From Bryobacter sp. CoA8 C33 (lineage in GTDB: Bacteria > Acidobacteriota > Terriglobia > Bryobacterales > Bryobacteraceae), in the NCBI GenBank assembly GCA_019931185.1, contig JAINDK010000038.1:1-62390 (forward strand): 62,390 nt of DNA. Direction: 5' to 3'. Within the stretch, counting starts at the first letter, position 1. The number at the start of each line of letters is the position of its first letter. A model generated the notes under the pieces. It had not been told where the DNA came from and searched no databases. It worked only from the letters and a program-made list of their open reading frames with translations. The position numbers were made by a program, and so were the translations under genes. This document shows, piece after piece, positions 27,307 to 36,200 of this stretch.

Positions 27307-29187
27307 TCAATTTAGCACACGGAGTCTGTCGGCGGCCAGTTCAGCGACATCTTTTAGCGCGGGTTTAGCGCCATCGATCTGAGTCAAGGCTGCCTGGAAC
27401 ATGGTTTGGCAGAACGGGCAGCCGGTGGCGATGGTTTCGGCTCCGGTGGCGACGAGTTCGCGGGCGCGTGTTTCATTGACGCGCTGGCCGGATTCTTCGC
27501 CGAGAAAGGCGAGGCCACCGCCGGCGCCGCAGCAAAAGCTTCGCTCGTGATGGCGCGGGGCCTCGAGCAGTTCGCTGGCTGAAGCGGCGGCTATCTGGCG
27601 CGGTTGCTCATAAACATTCTGATAGCGGCCGAGGTAGCAGGGGTCGTGAAACACGGTGCGCTTGCGCTCGGTGGGGGCGGGAAGGAGATGCTCATGGCGG
27701 GCCAGGAATTCGCTGTGATGTTCGATTTCCGGCGGATCGCCGGCGGACTTCCAGTCTTGCCGAATCGTGCGCACACAGTGTGGGCAAATTGAGATGAGGC
27801 GGAAGCGTTTTGCTTCGCCGCGGAAGGGCTGCATCTGGGCGAGGTTGGCTTCGGCCAATTGGCTGAAGCTGAAGTCGTTGCCGAGGCGGCGGGCGGGGTC
27901 GCCAGTGCATTTTTCTTTTTTCAGCACGCCGAAGCTCTGATTGAGGTGGCGCATGACGCGGACGAGGGCTTCGATAATCTCGCGGCCGCGGCCATCCATG
28001 CTGCCCATGCAGCCAAGCCAGAGACAATAATCCTGGCTGCCGTCGAACAGGGGGAGTTCGAGACGCTTGACGAACTTGTCGCGCTCGGCGGCGGCGAGTC
28101 CGAGGGGATTGCCATTCTTTTCGAGGTTGCGGAACAGCTTAGCGCCATAGGCGTCATCCCACTCGCCGGTGTTGGTTGATCCGCGCCGCAAACCGATGAT
28201 GAGGGGGAGATGTTGAACGCCGACGGGGCACTGGAATTCGCAGGCGCCGCAGGTGGTGCACTGGTAGACGGCCTCGGCGGAGAGGTGGGCGGCAAAGAGT
28301 GGAACCTCGGACTGGGCGCCGTGCTCGTTGAGGTAAGAGCGCACGCCGAGGGCGATTTCCTTCGGATTGAGGACTTTGCCGGTGGCGAAGGCGGGGCAGT
28401 GTTCGGTGCAGCGTCCGCACTCGACGCAAGAATAGGCCTGGAGGGCGGTGATCTGTGTGAGGTCCTTGCCCGTCACGAGGCCGAAGTCCTCGTCGCCGTC
28501 GAGCGGCGGGATTGCGGAGAATCCCTCGCGCACGGCGAGAATGGCCACGGGGCTCAAGACCAGGTGCAGGTGTTTGGTGTGGGGGATCAAGGGCAGGAAA
28601 ACGAGCAGGGAGAGGGTGTGCAGCCACCAGTTGGCCCAGCCGCCGACGGGATGGTTCCACCAGTCCCAAAGGTAGGTCAGCATGAGCACGAAGATCAGCG
28701 AGGCGATTACGCCGCTTTCGATGGAAACCTTTTCGCCGAGCCAGGGCGGGCGCACGAGGAAACGGCGTAGGAACAAACCAGCGATACCGGCCGCGGTGCC
28801 GAGGGCGAAGAGAGCGGCGAGGGCGAAATAAGCGCGGGAGAAGCCGCCGCCGGGGTTGAGCAAGTGGAGGCCGAAGCCGCGGGCGAAGTGATCAATCGTC
28901 ACGAGGCCGAAGGCGAGAAAGCCCCAGAAGACGAGGGCATGGGCGAATCCGGGCAGGGGGCGTTGGGCAATCACTTTGGACTGCAGCAGCACCTCCCAAA
29001 AGAAGACCCACAGTCTTTTAGGCCAGTCGCGGAGGTTGTAGCCTGGTTCGGGCCGTGAATCCCGGATGCGGCCCAGAATCGGCAGGAAACGCCAGCAAAA
29101 GCCACCTAAGCTGGCGGTCATCAGGGCGGCGAGTAACAGCTTGAATCCTAGTGTTGGCTCTGTCATCTTGCGCAAATAATCTAGCAT
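27307..29187 (-). CDS. Membrane-bound (Fe-S) oxidoreductase, HdrD/heterodisulfide reductase-like
   Basis: A 626-residue protein with an N-terminal NarI-like membrane part (about five helices to residue 230, with His residues for possible heme). Two [4Fe-4S] motifs follow, CVECGRCTEHCP near residue 255 and CTTCGACEFQCP near 310. Two CCG-type domains come last, with HDPCYLGR, SFCCGAGGG and ATGCPFC. This architecture is common in respiratory chains as a quinone-linked Fe-S reductase of uncertain electron partner, often beside electron-transfer flavoproteins or fatty-acid oxidation genes, which are absent here. ATG 29187 is the longest start; ATG 29166 is in frame, 11 nt after a TAGATT hexamer, and may be the true one. 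Confidence 0.87.
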   Translation of the reverse strand: MLDYLRKMTEPTLGFKLLLAALMTASLGGFCWRFLPILGRIRDSRPEPGYNLRDWPKRLWVFFWEVLLQSKVIAQRPLPGFAHALVFWGFLAFGLVTIDHFARGFGLHLLNPGGGFSRAYFALAALFALGTAAGIAGLFLRRFLVRPPWLGEKVSIESGVIASLIFVLMLTYLWDWWNHPVGGWANWWLHTLSLLVFLPLIPHTKHLHLVLSPVAILAVREGFSAIPPLDGDEDFGLVTGKDLTQITALQAYSCVECGRCTEHCPAFATGKVLNPKEIALGVRSYLNEHGAQSEVPLFAAHLSAEAVYQCTTCGACEFQCPVGVQHLPLIIGLRRGSTNTGEWDDAYGAKLFRNLEKNGNPLGLAAAERDKFVKRLELPLFDGSQDYCLWLGCMGSMDGRGREIIEALVRVMRHLNQSFGVLKKEKCTGDPARRLGNDFSFSQLAEANLAQMQPFRGEAKRFRLISICPHCVRTIRQDWKSAGDPPEIEHHSEFLARHEHLLPAPTERKRTVFHDPCYLGRYQNVYEQPRQIAAASASELLEAPRHHERSFCCGAGGGLAFLGEESGQRVNETRARELVATGAETIATGCPFCQTMFQAALTQIDGAKPALKDVAELAADRLRVLN

Positions 29188-29225
29188 GGCGCGCCCCGGG
29201 TTAGCCAGGCAAAGCGCGCATTCTG

Positions 29226-30092
29226 ATGTCTGGAGCGGCGGGCTTTATCGGCAGTCATTGGGTGGATCGCTTATTGGCGGAAGGCTGTTCCGTTGTGGGT
29301 GTGGACAAACTCATCACCGGATCGCGGGCCAATGTCAGGCATCTTGAAAGCCACTGCCGATGGCGCTTTGTTGAGGCTGACGTGAATGATTCCGGTTTTC
29401 CGGGGCGGGCTCAAGGCTGGGGAGGCTTTGACGGGGTGCTGCACCTGGCCCCGTTGGCGAGCCCCAAGGAGTATCTCGCCCATCCGATTGAAACGCTCGA
29501 GACCGGCTCGACGGCCACGCGCCACTTACTCGAAATTGCACTCCGGCACGAGGCGCGGTTTCTGTTGACCTCGACAAGCGAATGCTACGGGGATCCGCTC
29601 GAGCACCCGCAGCGGGAAAGCTATTGGGGCCATGTAAACCCGGTCGGCCCGCGGTCCTGTTATGACGAATCGAAGCGCTTCGCCGAAGCGATAACGATGG
29701 CCTTTCATCGGCGCTATGGGCTGCGCACGAACATCGCCCGTATCTTCAACACCTACGGGCCGCGGGTGAAGATGGAGGATGGCCGGGTAGTGCCGGCGTT
29801 GCTGTCGCGGGCCCGCGCGGGCAAGCCGTTGACGATCTTCGGGGACGGCCGGCAAACGCGCAGCTTCTGTTACGTGGATGATCTGATCGAAGGGCTCAAC
29901 CGGCTGCGGCTGTCGGAGGAGCGCGAACCGGTCAACCTCGGCAACCCACACGAGATCACGCTGCTCGAACTCGCCGAGGAAATCCAGCGGCTGCTGGGCA
30001 CGAAGAGTCCGATCGAATTCCAGCCATTGCCGGAGAACGATCCGGCGCGGCGGCAGCCGGATATCAGCAAGGCCAAACGGATTCTTGCCTAG
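29226..30092 (+). CDS. NAD-dependent epimerase/dehydratase (UDP-glucuronate decarboxylase-like), truncated at both ends
   Basis: A 288-residue extended SDR. The NAD motif is GAAGFIGSH, the active-site segment is STSECYGDP with YDESK as the YxxxK dyad, and RIFNTYGPR is followed by FGDGRQTRSFCYVDDL, as in UDP-glucuronate decarboxylases. Two lesions are visible. The frame is open upstream (K-A-R-I-L) but has no ATG/GTG/TTG where the first beta strand should start, so ATG 29226 omits it. The TAG at 30090-30092 stands where Trp is expected; the frame continues EPVVDLETGLRRMIAAL to a second stop at 30144-30146. Activity is doubtful. It is an isolated gene. Confidence 0.72.
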   Translation: MSGAAGFIGSHWVDRLLAEGCSVVGVDKLITGSRANVRHLESHCRWRFVEADVNDSGFPGRAQGWGGFDGVLHLAPLASPKEYLAHPIETLETGSTATRHLLEIALRHEARFLLTSTSECYGDPLEHPQRESYWGHVNPVGPRSCYDESKRFAEAITMAFHRRYGLRTNIARIFNTYGPRVKMEDGRVVPALLSRARAGKPLTIFGDGRQTRSFCYVDDLIEGLNRLRLSEEREPVNLGNPHEITLLELAEEIQRLLGTKSPIEFQPLPENDPARRQPDISKAKRILA

Positions 30093-30142
30093 GAGCCGGT
30101 GGTGGACCTCGAGACCGGTCTGAGGCGGATGATCGCGGCGCT

Positions 30143-30799
30143 CTAGCTGGCGGAGACCCAAACTTTTTGCGCGGCGGGCTGACCGAGCGGAACCCGTTCG
30201 CCGTTGACTTCGAGGGTGACGGTTTCGTCGACGTTACGGCCCAACATGCGCAAGTGAGCGCCGGGCCGGATGCCGAGAACATGGAGGTATTCGAGCAGGT
30301 CGCGGTCCCGTTCGAAGGCGCTTTCGACGCGCACCTCGCGGCCTGGGGAGACCTCGGCGAGCGGCAGCCAGCCCAATTCGCGGCGCTCGCGCGGGGAATC
30401 GATGCCCATGCGGTTGCCATGCGGACAGAGCGGACTTTCGCCGAGTTTTTCGACCAGCCGCTTTTCAAACTCCTCGCTGACGGCGTGTTCGAGTTGTTCG
30501 GCCTCTTCGTGCACGCGGTACCACTCCATGCCGAAAATTTCGGTGAGCATGCGTTCGATGAGGTTATGGCGCCGGATGAGGCGCTGGGCGATTTCGCGCC
30601 CCTCGGCGGTTAAATGAATCACGCCGATTTCGTCGACCTTGATGAGCCGGTCGCGTTTCAAGCGCTTGAGGGCCATGGTAACGGCCGGTGCGCTCACCTT
30701 GAGCCAGCGCGCCAGCGTGGCGGCAATTACGATCTCGCCTTCGCTTTCGGCCTCGGCGATGGCTTTCAGATAATTTTCCTTCGAGATCGTGATTTTCAA
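30143..30799 (-). CDS. DtxR/MntR family metal-dependent transcriptional regulator
   Basis: A 218-residue repressor-type protein with an N-terminal winged helix (LARWLKVSAPAVTMALKRLKRDRLI), a dimerisation/metal domain (HNLIERMLTEIFG, HEEAEQLEHAVSEEF, CPHGN) and a C-terminal FeoA/SH3-like domain. At the position of the DtxR/IdeR metal Cys the sequence has Glu (HEEAEQLEH), as in MntR, which hints at manganese rather than iron. The start is taken as TTG 30799, 6 nt after GAGGGAG; ATG 30814 lies inside a TACAAT -10-like element. No metal transporter is adjacent. It is divergent from the M28 peptidase and converges on the damaged SDR. Confidence 0.87.
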   Translation of the reverse strand: MKITISKENYLKAIAEAESEGEIVIAATLARWLKVSAPAVTMALKRLKRDRLIKVDEIGVIHLTAEGREIAQRLIRRHNLIERMLTEIFGMEWYRVHEEAEQLEHAVSEEFEKRLVEKLGESPLCPHGNRMGIDSPRERRELGWLPLAEVSPGREVRVESAFERDRDLLEYLHVLGIRPGAHLRMLGRNVDETVTLEVNGERVPLGQPAAQKVWVSAS

Positions 30800-30813
30800 G
30801 CGGGTCTCCCTCA

Positions 30814-30843
30814 TTGTAGCTGCCAGGATCGGGCTGTTACACT
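30814..30843 (+). promoter_or_regulatory. Sigma70-type promoter of the M28 peptidase gene
   Basis: TTGTAG at 30814-30819, an 18-bp spacer, and the extended -10 TG-T-TACACT (hexamer 30838-30843). ATG 30857 is 13 nt beyond, without a Shine-Dalgarno. The -35 overlaps the opposing TACAAT of the DtxR-type gene, so the regulator could influence this promoter. Confidence 0.5.
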
Positions 30844-30856
30844 CGCAGTAATTCCC

Positions 30857-32467
30857 ATGCGCAGACGCAATTTCCTTTCTCTTGCCGCCCTACCCGCCGC
30901 GGCGCCTTCGCTTTTTCCCTTGGCGGCTCAAAGTTCGGAAGCCGTCGATCTCAGCGTGATTCACATGATCAAGCAGGAGGCCTTCTCCCACTCGCAAATC
31001 ATGGACACCATGTTTTATCTTTGCGATGTCAATGGACCGCGTATCACGGGTTCACCGGGCTACCAGCGGGCGGCGGACTATATCAAGAAGCGTTTGACCG
31101 AGCATGGAATCCCCGATGTGCGATTTGAGGATTTTGAATTTGGCCGCGGCTGGCAGCACTCCAAGTTTGCCGGCCACATGATCGAGCCGGCCTACTCGGA
31201 GTTGATTGGGTTTCCGCTTGCCTGGACGCCCGGCACGAACGGCCCGGTGAAGGGGGAGGCGATGCATGCCGTGCTGAACACTCCAGCCGACCTGGAGCGC
31301 TACAAGGGCAAGTTGAAGGGCAAGATTGTACTGGTTGATCCGCCGCGCACGCTCGAGATGCCGGATAAGGCCCAAGGGCGCCGTTACCAGGCCGAAGACC
31401 TCGCCAAGCTGGCCGAAGCGCCGGAGCCGGGGGCCAGTCCGTTTGGCGCTCCGCGTCCGGGGCAGGCTGCGCCGATGAGCCGGGAGCAGATGCTGGCCTT
31501 CCGGGACAAGCGCAATCAGTTTCTGAAGGATGAGGGTGTGCTGGTGGTGGTGCGCACCAGTTATGCGGGGGATGGGGGTGCGGTGTTTGGCAGCTCGGGC
31601 GGCCCGTACGAGAAGGACAAACCGGTTCCGCCGCCGTCGGTGGCGATTGCGGCGGAGAACTACAACCGGGTGATTCGTCTGCTCGACAAGAAGGTTCCTG
31701 TGCAGCTGGAGTTCGATATCGCCGCGCAGTTTTACGATCAAACGACGAAGAGCTTCAACGTTGTTGCCGAAATACCGGGCACGGGCCGCAAGGATGAGTA
31801 TGTGCTGCTTGGCGGGCATCTCGATTCCTGGCAGGGAGCGACGGGGGCGACGGATAACGCGACCGGGGTAGCGGTGATGATGGAGGCGGCGCGTATTCTG
31901 AAGGCGCTCAAGCTCGAGACTTCGCGTTCGATTCGGCTTGGTTTCTGGAGCGCGGAAGAGCAGGGCCTGCATGGTTCGCGGGCTTACGTAAAGCAGCATT
32001 TGGCCGACCCCGCCGACATGAAGCTCAAGCCGGAGCACAACAAAATCACGGCTTACTTCAATATCGACAATGGCTCGGGCAAGATCCGCGGCATCTACAC
32101 GCAGGGCAACGACATGACGCGGAGCATCTTCGCCCAGTGGTTCAGCCCCTTTGCCGACCTGGGCGCGACGACGATCACCAACCGGAATACGGGCGGCACG
32201 GACCATCAGGCGTTTGATGCCGTTGGTATTCCCGGCTTTCAGTTCATCCAGGACCCGCTTGACTACATGGCCCGCACGCATCACTCGAACATGGATACGA
32301 TGGACCGCGTGCCGAAGGGCGACCTGATGCAGATGTCGGCCATTCTGGCCAGCTTTGCTTATCATGCGGCGAACCGGGACTCGATGCTGCCACGCAAGCC
32401 GCTGCCGAAGGCGCAGCCGGCGCGCTCGGGGAATCCGCCGGCTACGTCCTCGGCGGGCGGAGAGTAA
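30857..32467 (+). CDS. M28 family zinc aminopeptidase with PA domain
   Basis: A 536-residue secreted metallopeptidase with a twin-arginine-like signal (MRRRNFLSLAALPAAAP). An N-terminal cap is followed by a PA insert (VLVVVRTSYAGD region, about residues 140-270) and then the M28 core with two zinc sites: HLDSW, TDNATG, EEQGLHG, the Asp in FNIDNG, and a final His in THHSNMD. Such enzymes remove N-terminal amino acids from peptides or cleave small acyl peptides outside the cell. The open frame extends upstream to 30614, but that part is antisense to the regulator gene. The hydrolase gene follows by 37 nt. Confidence 0.9.
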   Translation: MRRRNFLSLAALPAAAPSLFPLAAQSSEAVDLSVIHMIKQEAFSHSQIMDTMFYLCDVNGPRITGSPGYQRAADYIKKRLTEHGIPDVRFEDFEFGRGWQHSKFAGHMIEPAYSELIGFPLAWTPGTNGPVKGEAMHAVLNTPADLERYKGKLKGKIVLVDPPRTLEMPDKAQGRRYQAEDLAKLAEAPEPGASPFGAPRPGQAAPMSREQMLAFRDKRNQFLKDEGVLVVVRTSYAGDGGAVFGSSGGPYEKDKPVPPPSVAIAAENYNRVIRLLDKKVPVQLEFDIAAQFYDQTTKSFNVVAEIPGTGRKDEYVLLGGHLDSWQGATGATDNATGVAVMMEAARILKALKLETSRSIRLGFWSAEEQGLHGSRAYVKQHLADPADMKLKPEHNKITAYFNIDNGSGKIRGIYTQGNDMTRSIFAQWFSPFADLGATTITNRNTGGTDHQAFDAVGIPGFQFIQDPLDYMARTHHSNMDTMDRVPKGDLMQMSAILASFAYHAANRDSMLPRKPLPKAQPARSGNPPATSSAGGE

Positions 32468-32504
32468 GTTTCGATAAGCTAGGGGCACCAGTGAGGTGGC
32501 CCGA

Positions 32505-33281
32505 ATGCTTTTGCCGATCCTTGTTTTGCTCGCCGCTGAACCGCTGCGGGACATTGAGTTCGCCCGGCCGGGGGGTGTCGCCTTAACCCTCGACGCTTCC
32601 ATTCCCGATGGCCCGGGCCCCCATCCCGCCGTGATCATCGTGCATGGTGGCGGCTTTATTCGCGGTGACAAACAAACCTATGTTCCGCCGTTATTTCCTC
32701 CGCTGTCGGCGGCCGGATTTGCGTGGTTTTCGATCAATTACCGGCTGGCGCCGCAGCATCAGTTTCCCGCTCCGATAGAAGACTTGAAGGCGGCAATGGA
32801 TTTTGTTCTGCGTAACGCCAAACAATATCGCGTCGATCCCAAGCGCATAGCCATTGCCGGGGAATCGGCGGGAGGCACGATAGTGGCGTACTACGGCGCC
32901 ACGGCGAAGGGGCGGCTGCGTCCGCGCGCGGTGATCGATTTTTATGGCGTGAGCGATTGGGAATTTCACCGCGACATGCTCGGCCAGTTGAGTGAGAATG
33001 CGCTGTCCTGGCTCGGCAAAGCGGATCTGAAGCCGGCATCGGCGATCAGCCACATCCGCAAGGACATGCCGCCCTTTCTGTTCATCCATGGGACGGCGGA
33101 CAAGCAAGTGCCCTTTCCCCATAGCCCGCGGATGTGCTCGGCCATGAGGGAGGCGGGCGCTTCCTGCGAGGTCTATGTGGTCGAGGGGGGAGCGCACGGC
33201 GTTGGCTCCTGGGAGAAGGAACCCACGCAACAAGGCTACAAGCGCAAGATGGTGGAGTGGCTGAAGGAGACGCTGCGCTAG
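32505..33281 (+). CDS. Alpha/beta hydrolase (BD-FAE/HSL-like esterase), secreted
   Basis: A 258-residue esterase with a short signal peptide (MLLPILVLLAAEP). The oxyanion motif is VHGGGFIRGD, the nucleophile elbow GESAGG is near residue 124, and the catalytic Asp is probably in HGTADKQVPF with the His in GGAHGVG. The HGGG plus GxSxG arrangement is that of the hormone-sensitive-lipase/BD-FAE group acting on acetyl or short acyl esters. ATG 32505 has AGGTGG 5 nt upstream, which decides against GTG 32496. It converges on the TonB receptor with a 4-nt overlap. Confidence 0.88.
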   Translation: MLLPILVLLAAEPLRDIEFARPGGVALTLDASIPDGPGPHPAVIIVHGGGFIRGDKQTYVPPLFPPLSAAGFAWFSINYRLAPQHQFPAPIEDLKAAMDFVLRNAKQYRVDPKRIAIAGESAGGTIVAYYGATAKGRLRPRAVIDFYGVSDWEFHRDMLGQLSENALSWLGKADLKPASAISHIRKDMPPFLFIHGTADKQVPFPHSPRMCSAMREAGASCEVYVVEGGAHGVGSWEKEPTQQGYKRKMVEWLKETLR

Positions 33282-36200
33282 AAATTGAGCCGCGCGTTGA
33301 GGATCACGATGCGGGGTCCGTTGTCGGTGCCGGTGATCTGTCCGAAGTTCACGTTGTTGATATTCTTCGACAGAAAAGTATCCATGTCGGTGAACCAGGC
33401 GCGGTTTAGCACGTTGTCGATGGTTGTCCCGATCTGCAATTGAACCCGTTCGCGAATTGTGATTGTCTTGAGCAGGTTCATGTCGAGCACGAAATAGCCG
33501 GGGCCGTAGAAGTAACGCAGGGGTGAGCTGCCGAGGGTGCCGGCCACGGGATTGACGGCGATGACGCGGCCGTCCTTGTCAGCGATAGCGCGCAGGGTGC
33601 TGCGATCCCGGACGCTATTGAGGTTGGTGATCGAGGCCACGCTTGGGTCTGTTACGCTCTGCAGGCCGCCGTAGAAGAATACGCCGTTGCCGCGCTTCTC
33701 AATGCGTCCGAGGTGGGCGCTCACGGGCGCGGTGAAGGTGGCGGTGTTGTCGCCCGAGAAATTGTTGAAGGAACTGCGGCCGCTATCCCAGGAAATCGGA
33801 ACGCCGCTGAAGATGTTGTGGATGGCCCCGATCTGCCAGTGTTCGAGCAGGCGGCCGAGCAGGCCGCGCGTGCCAGCGAAGAAGCGCCGCTTCGGTCCGA
33901 CGGGCAAGTCATAAAGCCAGTTGCCGCGGTACACGTGCGGGGCGCCGAAGCTGAGCAGCCGTTTTTCGATCGCACGGTTGCGCCAGGTACGATAACTATC
34001 GAGCATTTCCTGTCCGGCGCCTTCTTCTTCGCCGAGGGCCTTGGCCCAGGTATAGTTAGCCTGCACGCTGAGGCCGTTGCCGAAGCGCTTGCTCAGATCG
34101 ATTTGCAGGCTGTGATAGCTGGAGTTGGCGAAGTTACCGGCCAGCGTGGCGGCGGCGAACTGGGGGTTAACGACGACGAAGTTTTCGGGAAATCCGCCGA
34201 CGGTGAGTAAGCCGCCGTTGCGCCCGGCCACGGGTTGGGTATTGATGTAGTTGGCAAAAGCGCCGACGCTCTGGCCCGCCAGAAAGCCGGCCAGGGTGGC
34301 GTTGGTGCGCATGAAGGTGGATCCGCTGGCGCTGCCGCGGAGGCCCTGCAGCAGACGGTCGAGCAGCGGGCTCTCCTGGCCGGCTTGGGCGAGGCGGAAG
34401 GCGTCGAGGATACCGTTCTCGAGGATGTTCGTCTCGTTCAGGTTGGTGGCGCGAATGCCCCGCGTTCCTTTGTTGCCGACATAGCGGATGTCGAGCAGGA
34501 GGCCGCCCGGCAGTTGTCGTTGCAGGCTGGCATTCCAGTTCTGCACGTAAGGCTGGCGCAGGTTTTCGTCGAAGGCGCGCAAGGTTTGCTGGCGATCGCT
34601 CAAGGGGACCACCTCGAGCGGGGCCGCCGTGGGCACCAGAGGCAAGCGCACACCGGCGAGGGTCGTGAAGGTGGCCACGGGCTGCAGCACGCGATTGCGC
34701 AGCCCAGGCTGATCGCCGCTGAAGACATCGATGATGCGCAGGGAATTCCGCTCATAGCCCATGCTGTAGCCGGCGCGGAAGATCGTCTTGTTCTCGCCAA
34801 ACCAGGGTAGGGACCAGCTCAAGCCGACGGCCGGGGCGAAATTATTGCGGTCGGGCCGGAACAGCAGAGCGTCGGGATTTGCTGTTTTGGGCCCAATCAA
34901 TTCGACGCGGGACAGGCTGCCGCCCGTGGCGCCAGGGCGGAACATCGCCGTCTCATCGCGGCCGGAGATGCCGAACAGCCCCGCCTGTCTGCCCACGGTG
35001 GCCGCGGTTTTTCCGCTCTTGTCGTGCGGCACCTGGTAGAACTCATAGCGCAGGCCGATGTTCAGCGTGAGACGGCGGCTCACCCGCCAATCGTCCTTAA
35101 AGAAGAAATAGTGTTCGCGCGAGCGCCAAACCCGCGCCTTGAATTCTCCGGCCAGGTATTGCGGATTGGCGCCGCCTGGGGCGTTGAAGGCCTGGATGAG
35201 GCTGGCCACCGATCCGCTCAAGTCATTGAGCATGTTCTCGGCGGCAGTGCGGTTGGCGCCGAGGCCGGGAATGTTTTGAAAGTTCGCCACGGGAAGGATG
35301 CCCTGGCCGATGTTGACGCGCGGCATGACGTCGAAGCTGTTGAATCCGTTCGTCGAGGTAAACCAGACCGCCGCCCCGGCCTTGAAGTTATGCTTGCCCC
35401 GAATCCAACTCAGATTGTTGCTGTACTGATAGTTGGGGCTCAAACGGCCTTGGGGATCGTTGTCGGTAAGTACCGGGTCGGTGATGCTGACGAAGTCGAG
35501 CAGAAACGGTTGGTTGTTGATGCGCGGCAAGGCCGCCGCGCCGCCTTCGACTTCCCAGGGCGCGAGACTGCGGCTGCGGCTGCGCAAAACCCCCACGGTC
35601 ATCTCATTGGTCAAATTCGCCCGCACCACGCTGAACAGCTTGAAGGCATAGGCGCTGTCGGGGGAATCGACCGCGCCACCGGGGGTATTGGGAAAACGCT
35701 GGCTCTGGAATCCATTCGGGGATTGAGACGTCTCGCGATTCCAACTGAAGGTGAAGCGCTGCCGTTCGCTGAAGTTGTGGTCGAGCTTCAGGCTGATTTG
35801 GTTCGTGTCCGAGCCCGAGGGCTGGATCCATGTAAAGCCCGCCGTGTTGAGGCCATCGCCGGCGTTGAACACGTTCGGCAGCGGCATGAGATCGAGAGCC
35901 GACCGTACGAGGCCGCTTGCGTCGGGGCGTGTCCGGTTGGGGTCGAATTGGAAGAGATTGACAGTCTGCAGGGCGCCTGTCGCCCCGGCTGGTGCGACCG
36001 GGTTGCCGGAGAAATCGACGACGGGGCGCAGCGCGCTGGCATTGCCGTTCTGTACGCCGGGGAAAAAGCGGAAGATGCCTTGCCGGGCCTGTTCGGTGAA
36101 GACGGTACGGGTGACGCGCGAGCGCTGGCGGATGCGCTCGCCTTCGAACAAGACATGAAAGAAGGTCCGGTTGCGGCCGTTGTAGAGCTTTGGCAGCTCC

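Noticed and set aside
31052-32671. 539-residue minus-strand open frame rich in Arg
   Set aside because: Antisense to the M28 peptidase gene; composition is that of a shadow frame.
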